Both the position numbers and the translations under genes were made by a program. The notes below the pieces were generated by a model that saw only the letters and a program-made list of their open reading frames with translations, was not told the DNA's origin and ran no database searches. Positions 44,964-64,000 of a stretch of DNA of 64,000 nt are shown here, piece after piece. Within the stretch, counting starts at the first letter, position 1. Every line of letters begins with the position of its first letter. Source of the DNA: Sipunculus nudus (taxonomy: Eukaryota; Annelida; Sipuncula; Golfingiida; Sipunculidae); NCBI GenBank assembly GCA_026874595.1, contig CM049313.1:69000659-69064658 (forward strand). The letters are read 5' to 3'.

Positions 44964-46350
44964 AACCATGCTCTATGCAACAATCACGAACTTAGAAATA
45001 ATATAATACTCCGATAGAATTTATCATTAATTATGTGTGTCTTCACTCAAAGATATGTGGAGAACGCTCCATTGATTATAAACTAGCCTAACAACAATTC
45101 CGTTAAATGAGTAGGAAGAAGTACTTCAACTTATGAGTTATGATGGTCATGTTTTTTACGTTCAAGTTTGTCGACCAGTTCGACCACGGGAATGTACAAT
45201 GCAGAGTTTAACATAAATCGCTCGGTGGAAAACAGCACTGAGCGTCGCAGAGATTTGTGACGTCACCAACACGTCCTGCATAGTTAAAACAAAAACAGGT
45301 TAGGTCCTAAGGCAGTTTTTTTTCATAAATGAGTGGGGCAGGGCATTTTTAACCCTTTTCATTAATTAAAAAAAGTTGATCAAAGTAAAACATAATAATA
45401 ATAACGAATTAGTTTTGCTCAAAAATCACATAATAACAAAAAAAATATAAAAATTTTGGAAAATTAATTTTCTGGAAAGAAATGTCCTAGCGGTTTATGA
45501 AAAAAAAACATATCATAATTTCCTTGCCACTTTTGACTAATTTTAAAAATAGAGGTTGGGGATAATTTTAAAAGCTTTTCATATTTTATAAAAATAGTTC
45601 CTCGCAAATATAATTTTCATTGCTGTTAGTATTATATATTATTTCAAGAAATACTACCTTTTTACTTTTACTACTTTTTTCAGGTGTCATTTTTTAATAT
45701 TTTTCTTTAAACTTATCATCCTTTGGATGGTGTTTTCAGGCTGTTTACACACATACATGTACACAAATATATATTGAATATAATATAATATTATATATAT
45801 ATAAACTTTGTTAAAGTTAAAGATATATGCTTTAAAAGTTTCATAATATTTCTTCGGATAATAATTTGTTGTGATCTCGCCAGTGTTTCCCAAAATGGCT
45901 GGAAATTACCTTCTACTAGAACTAGAAATATATTAAGCTTGTTTCATAGCACATGAAGTGATTTGCACTTTTGCTTATTTTCTCAGACAATTTGATACTG
46001 TGTTCTTATGATATTTTATACTTTTTTCGTAAAATCCAGAGTGTTTTTTCCGCTAATTAACATAGATTAAAAATCATGCAATAAAGTGGATTCATTTCAA
46101 AGGGGCCAACCACAAGCTTTAAGTCCTTAGTCTTATAATTCATCACTGTAATAATTGTCCAAAGATATTCACATTCGAATATGTTAGTTATACGGCCCCT
46201 GTTACATATGTAAAATATAAAGAATGCCTCGAGATCGAAAACTTCAACATTTTCTTTTGGGGAGTGCGGGGGGATCTGAAAAATGTACTCTTTGTACGCT
46301 TTGGAAAATGTTGATGATTGTGAATTACTCCGTAAGATGCGTTTTCTTTT
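44964..46350. other. intergenic, no gene seen
   Basis: AT-rich. TA run at 45782-45801. No coding signal recognised. Confidence 0.5.
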
Positions 46351-46353
46351 TTC

Positions 46354-46625
46354 TCATATGTGCGTATATGCGTGAAAAAAAGGTGTTTTTCCAGGTGTGC
46401 GAATATGCGTGAACTGGCAGACGTATATGTTTTTACAGTGGATCGAGCAGGCCTTTCACAAAAACATGGTGAAATGACGTCATTTTACCCTGAATCCCTA
46501 AGTTCACGCAGACCCTATGCACATACGCATATAATCTCACGGACATATGGAAACACCCCAGTTACAAATCATATGAGCTATTTTCACGCATATACGCATA
46601 TACGCTCACATGCAAACACCCCTTA
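46354..46625. repeat. inverted cluster of CGTATATGCGTGA motifs
   Basis: CGTATATGCGTGA at 46363-46375 and a variant near 46400 face TCACGCATATACG at 46584-46596 and relatives; GGTGTTT and AAACACCCC border them. The arrangement suggests a small inverted-repeat element. Confidence 0.5.
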
Positions 46626-47315
46626 AATGAAACTATGTATAACGGGAAAGCAGATGATGACGTCACCCGAAAATAAAACAAGGGGTGACTCTCCAGGAGG
46701 AATTGACAACGTTCTTTAAACTTCTTATGCTTGTAATTAAATTGGTTGTGTCAGCTTGCCCCTGATTAACACTGATGCACGGGCATGAAAACCACACGAA
46801 CAGAAGGCGTCGGAATAGAATCAGTGTAGCCTGCAACCACCCCCCCCCCACCAAAAAAAAAAACAGACTACAAGCATATATATATCAAATATCGTCGATA
46901 GGGAAATATATTTTGGTAGCCACTTGTTTGGAAGGATCCTTGGAATGAAATTTTATATGTTTAATGGTGATATGCTGAGGAATGTAAAAATAGGTCGATG
47001 TTGCCCGCAATAACAAACAACATAAAAGAATTCATACTTGTAAAGTCGGGGGGGGGGGGGGGGTAGGAACACCCCTATAAAAAAGAGAGCTGCCAATTGG
47101 GAAAGTCCTTAAGTTCACTCGTCGCCAGGCGCGTATCCAGGGGGATTCTCTGAACCACCAATATTATTTATACTAATTATAATCCATGACAGGTAAATTG
47201 CTTAAAATAATCACCAAATGTTTATCTACACTAGCGTTGCCCCCCCCCCCCCCAAAAAAAAAAAAAAAATCCGGATCCGCGTCTGTACGTCGCTGTACAT
47301 ATATAGCGTGGTAAG
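46626..47315. other. intergenic, no gene seen
   Basis: Homopolymer runs: C at 46841-46849, G at 47049-47062, C then A at 47238-47269. A GCGTATCCAGGGGGATTC segment near 47130 resembles the edge of the element at 53818. Confidence 0.5.
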
Positions 47316-47544
47316 GTGGGCACTAGTTTAGCGGCTAAACTTTGGTACATTTGCGTCTAGACTGGTACCCCACCATGTATTTGAGGTGGCGCCACCACGT
47401 GTCTGTGTGTATAATGTAAACAAACAGTGTCGCGTGCTCCGGAATCCAAGGATAACACAGGTTGTTTATTGTCAAATTTGTAGTTTTACCAATACTTCAT
47501 TCAAGAATCAAAATTATGCAAAGTATATTCAATCATCAAGATTG

Positions 47545-47580
<36 letters not shown>

Positions 47581-47970
47581 TGTATGTATGTATGTATGTA
47601 TGTATGTATAATATATGCTCAGGGCCTCAGACCAACGTACTTAAGTTCATAGCTGATGATTTGTTTATGATACTGTATAGGACCTGCGTTGAAAGCAAAG
47701 ACTGATCATAGCCAAAGTGAGACGGGATTGAACAGAAAAGGAAAAACTATAAGTTACAATATAACTGTTTATGTTGCAGCAAACTGACACGTATGTAAAG
47801 TTGAGCCACAACACGTGAAGCTTAAGCGAGGTCCGCTTGGCGTATGTTGTCATGAGCTTAATTGTCTCCGGAAATACATTGGAACCGGCCTTTTCTACCT
47901 CCTTTGAATAGAGATAAAAAAAGTCGGTACCAGTCAAGACACTAGTAAGCCGCTAAACTAGTGTCCACCG
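47316..47970. mobile_element. ~655-bp terminal-inverted-repeat element
   Basis: Left end GGTGGGCACTAGTTTAGCGG and right end (reverse-complemented) GGTGGACACTAGTTTAGCGG are nearly identical; GGTACC motifs follow inside both ends. The interior has a TA run, a TATG run (47578-47608) and the palindrome GGTGGCGCCACC at 47385-47396. No transposase. Target duplication not clear. Confidence 0.75.
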
Positions 47971-48741
47971 TTTTGCTAATAAGAATGTTAAAAAGCTGCT
48001 ATGTATTTATCTATGGGTCACAATACATGTCCACTCAGACGTAACATGCAACAAAAGGACAGCTTAACAATATGTGCCTGTACATTTTTTATTGTATATG
48101 AACTATCTTTGTATACAAACTACAGGAAGCAAGAATCTTATTCTTAAAGATTTTACATGAATAATGAAAAGAACTATAGATAATATAGATATTAAAACAT
48201 GTATATTACATATGCATCAAGAATAACCAGTGTCCATTCAATAAACAAGGCATGAAAACTTATTTGTTTGTGTGTCATGCCCGATGATATAAATAAACAT
48301 TGTTTTTACGTCCTGGTTTACCTGTTAGCGTAATTTTATTGATACACATGGACCATCACTAGCCCTGTGTTGTAGACATATGGCGTACTGTGTGACGTAA
48401 CTGCAGCACGTGTACGAAGCAGTGTAAGCGTCACCGTATAAGGGAACAGTATAAGCTCTGGTCTCTTTTTGTGCGTAACGTCCTATCATGACGTCATCAT
48501 GGTTCTCTGGCATGTCCATTTTAAGCGAGAAAAAAACTATCACGAACACGAAAAATCAGACGGACAGGGGTTGATGAATGGATAATCACTAACTGTAACA
48601 ATGAATTGTCCTGCGTCCTATCGCATTCCCTCTAGTACCTATATACAGGTTACCCCTCACTCATGAATACACATAAATATACTGTCAGGTATTTGATCTC
48701 CATGTACAATGTCGAAACAAATCCAAGTCTGAGTATCACTT
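47971..48741. other. intergenic and 3' UTR of gene 2
   Basis: Reading on the minus strand, AATAAA-type signals (TTTATT on plus) lie at 48335-48340 and 48088-48093 downstream of the gene 2 stop codon. No other gene seen. Confidence 0.45.
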
Positions 48742-60531
<11,790 letters not shown>

Positions 60532-62893
60532 CTGGAATAAATAAATAAATAAATGGCTCTTAAAGATTTTGATACAGTCGGTTTGCTAGACCGTGGTGTT
60601 CATGGCCATTATTTAATTAAAAGACATACAATGATATTATTTATTTTATAATTTTTTCAAAAGTGTTTGTAATATACGTCAGCAATGCAGAAAAACAGCT
60701 CCTACTCTACTACTTTATAATAACTTGTATGTGGTACATGTCATGTGGGCATGGGAAAGAATGCTGTATATACCAAGCATTCAAAAACCAGGTGCCTCGT
60801 GTATAAAATGGATTATATGTAATAATGATGAAACCAATAATTTCGTATTCTTGACAGGAAATGTGCACAATCACAGTTTTGCTAAATTGAAGGTAGTTAA
60901 TATATTTAAAACACTTTAAATTTGTTGAGGAAAACCTAAAAGCTGCATTAGTCATTTTTATGAATATTGGAATATATGAACTACTTCATGAACATTCAGA
61001 ATTTCAACTTCATATACCTAGAAGGCGGGACCGTTTATTCTCTGAATTATGACACACTAGCGGTAAACCCATATTTTCGATATGCGACCAGTGGCCTTCA
61101 AATTTTAATGTGTAAGCAAGATGGCAGTCCCCATAAGTAGTTAAGAGAAAGTGGGAGAAATAAAAAATGTCAGGGTTCGTTAAGGTCAAAAGGATGTAAA
61201 ATGAACGTAATTCGAGAATTCAGTTAAGAATCTATCTTCGGAGGGATCTTGGTGGCAAGAGGGTGTATCGGCAGAGTTTAGAGCGGAATAACTTTTTTTT
61301 TTATAACGCCCAAATCCTCAATTTGTGTTAGGGTGCTTTAGGGGCAGACGTTCCCTATAACGACAGAAAGTCACAAACAATCTCATCGCAAATTGCATCA
61401 AGGGCTACGACGAAATTCACAATGTCAAATTTTAAATTAAGCAGCTACATAACGATAGAAAGTCACAAACAATGTTATCACAAGTTGTATCAAGGGCTAC
61501 GGAGAAATGCCCCACGTCAAATTATTAAACAGCTACAGTGTTGCTCCGTAAAAAAGGCTCAACCATACGACGTTTCAATTTGCCCGGCACCTACATATTG
61601 TGCATATATTTCTAGATGTGTGGTCGGACCTCTCTATCTCTTCGCCAGAATCTTAATACAACTCTCTTGTGTCCCTGTGTGAATAGAGTCACCATTCATC
61701 AAACCAGTTCACAGGTGAGTTCTAGAACAAAGTCACCAAAATAACAATGAATGGTTATGAATCCCGGACAAAGAAATAGCCATTGATCATAATGGTATAG
61801 AATCCTTTCAATGAAAAAACCTATGACGGTGATCCAAACTTCCTTAACATAACAACGGATGCCCATTCCTTGGGTATTACCCTAACCTTCCACATAAATA
61901 ATTTAAATCCGTTGAGCCTTTTTTCAAACAATTCCTAACCGTTCACGACAAACCAACCAACATGATCGGGTAAAAATATAATACCACGTCTTATAATAAC
62001 AGTTTAAGTATAGTATAATAACACTCTAAGAAAAAAAGGTTCTTGATGGTTCTTCTAAGAACCAACCTGGTACTGGATTGGACTATGGTTCTCTCTTGAA
62101 CTTTTTTCCCCGTGCAAAGGTTCCAGATGGCATGCGCACTTCATTTAAACTAATGAAGACAACAGTCGGTTGTTTTGGTTTCTCGATACATTAGAAGAGT
62201 ATATGAGGTAGGACCTATGTTTACATATAATTTCATATGAAGAATGTTATCTGTATAGAGACTATCTGCGCAGCGAATTAGTCACTGTCTGCGAACGAAT
62301 TAAAGTTCAATGAAACTAAACGTGGACAGAGGCCGGTGATAAATTCGTGTTGCGTGCATGAATCGGTGAAGCTACAAGAATAAGTAATACCAGTTCACAG
62401 TAACACAAGTCATGCAGAATTTGAAATAGTTCCAGTATTGAAAAGGAAAATGACTGCTTTTAAACAACAGTCACCGAAAAAAAGTGTAAATCGGCTCCAG
62501 TGACTGAAACTAAACAAGCTGAACGTTTATACATTGAAAACATTCATAACAGCCTGTGCCGTGTTAACAGGTCCCTATCCTTTTTCATTTTTCAAATTGT
62601 TCGACAAATCATTTATTAATTATACAAAAGCCGTAAGAACACTAGCCTGGCTATTTTAAGTTTCGCCAGAAAATGGGACGGATTGGAGCACTGTTTTGAA
62701 AACTAATGGGGTTTTTCAAATCTTTGGCTCGGAGGAAAGAAACGGACTCCCTCAATGTATGGTCACGCCCAGTTGCACATTGTCATTCATTGAAGGTGTT
62801 CTCTAATTAACGTGTTATTGACTAATTATCACCAAGCGTAGACTTTACTAAAGTAACACATAGATTCTTCCTCTTAGCAGTATCAAGGTACAG
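60532..62893. other. upstream side of gene 2, no exon found
   Basis: Should be intron or 5' region of gene 2. A 92-bp-spaced diverged duplication marked by GAAAGTCACAAACAAT lies at about 61363-61530. A short hairpin GGTTCTTCTAAGAACC is at 62048-62063. I found no A-type exon on the minus strand. Confidence 0.4.
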
Positions 62894-63016
62894 CAAGAGA
62901 GAGAAAAAAAAAAGAATTTTCGAAATTAAAAATCTAGCGAGAGAGAAAAAAAGGAATTTTCGAAATAAAAAATCTAGCGAGAGAGAAAAAAAGGAATTTT
63001 CGAAATTAAAAATCTA
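62894..63016. repeat. three tandem copies of a ~42-bp unit
   Basis: Units contain GAGAGAGAAAAAAA and GGAATTTTCGAAAT followed by AAAAATCTA. Confidence 0.8.
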
Positions 63017-64000
63017 AGATTGTCATGTCTGTATTTACATCTCATCATGAGGAACCTCATATTACATTTTTTGAGTATAAGATAAGGTTGCTTATTAATT
63101 ATATGGATACATCGTTGTTATCCAATGCACATATATGCATTTTATTTTAGTTATGTATATATTACGTTTTGGAAAGTTTAATATTTTCACTATATATGAA
63201 CATGAGAGACAGAACTAGGTCCCTCAAGGTATGGTTACGCTTAATTACACATTCGTTTAAGGCATGTTCTAATTAACTTGGTGTTGCATTGATAAATTAC
63301 ATGTTTTACCAAGTACAGAATATACTAGTCATTCATCTATTAATTAATTCTTTCTCTTTGCAGGAACCAGATACATCTGCCTGGCTAACAAAAATGCTAA
63401 TGAAAAAAGGAAGAGTGGATTTTTTTTAATAAGAGGCTGACGATTATAACATGTTACGTTATTCCAGAGTTATTTCTAAATAAAGAAGTTTTTAATAATG
63501 TAAATGGCATTGTGTATCACAAGCAGAAAAAAAATGTTTGTCAGTGTTAACCAACTATAAGGAGACTACAAATAATTTGCAAACAAAGTCACCAATATTA
63601 TGAAGATAATTACGTATTCTTTGTTAATATACCTTTGTGAAAAGTATGGTTATAATAGTTATTATATTTATTATTGACTACAGTTCATGTGATTTAAAAG
63701 TTTTCGTGTAAATGATATTTTTGGAAGCTTGCCAAACATTGTAATGTTAACGATATTTACATTCGGAAAAAAAATCCCCTCTCAGAGAGAAAGAGAGAGA
63801 GAGAGAGAGGGGGGGGGGGGGGTGCCAGTTAGCTACTTCAGAACACAGTGACAACGTAATTAATTCTCAACTACAGTTTGTACATCTAATCTCTTATTCT
63901 ACAGACCGATTCTCCGTACTCTTCCTTGCCAAATACGCATCACGCAATTGTTGTCACGGACTCATTGATTGTTTCGACCGTCGCGATGTTTGGAGTTTAT
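63017..64000. other. end of window, no gene seen
   Basis: AT-rich; a GA run followed by a G-run at 63783-63821. Nothing recognised. Confidence 0.5.

Noticed and set aside
60532-64000. Missing A exon and signal peptide of gene 2
   Set aside because: No minus-strand segment with C-x7-C, a GT donor after MC and an acceptor was found; it probably lies beyond the window.

Overview
The window looks like nuclear DNA of a lophotrochozoan animal, most likely a bivalve mollusc (inferred). It is AT-rich, has short GT-AG exons in long introns, many microsatellites, GTCCGTC-rich tandem repeats and many transposon remnants. No prokaryotic operon, rRNA gene or intact tRNA gene is visible.

Two related genes face each other tail to tail. 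The plus-strand gene (5211-44435) was rebuilt from 18 exons with matching splice phases. It encodes about 704 residues: a signal peptide, four tandem Cys-rich modules of about 160-170 residues, and a C-terminal hydrophobic tail that looks like a GPI-anchor signal. Each module is built from four exons (called A, B, C, D here) in the fixed phase order 1-2-1-2-1. The minus-strand gene (60531-48742, 5' part outside the window) shows eight exons: B, C and D of its second-to-last module, A to D of its last module, and a 77-bp tail exon the same length as that of its partner. Exons match by position between the genes (third with second-to-last, fourth with last), so the modules arose before the gene duplicated. 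Cys spacing recalls the 27 kDa hemolymph glycoprotein / DUF1397 family, but this is inference.

Region by region: 1-3222 holds a broken PIF/Harbinger transposase on the minus strand and a tRNA-like SINE; 3500-5110 a 21-bp minisatellite and plain sequence; 5112-8466 the promoter and first two exons, with an inverted-repeat element inside a minisatellite. Intron 2 (8467-27420) is a 19-kb transposon sink with a 338-bp tandem repeat, a nearly perfect 2.63-kb tandem duplication, a 275-bp repeat array and a decayed Helentron-type Helitron that has lost its HUH nuclease core. 27421-44435 carries the other 16 exons, separated by a solo-LTR-like unit, MITEs, a 45-bp minisatellite that grew from an exon/splice-donor boundary, an ATT array abutting a splice acceptor, and a foldback element with a clear 6-bp target duplication. 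44436-48741 is the intergenic 3' side with a TIR element. 48742-60531 is the second gene, whose introns hold the same repeat families plus a TTAA-flanked inverted-repeat element. 60532-64000 has no recognisable gene.

The most interesting content is the modular gene pair and the splice-donor minisatellite. Functions are not established by sequence reading alone; extracellular, membrane-anchored placement is the best supported statement.
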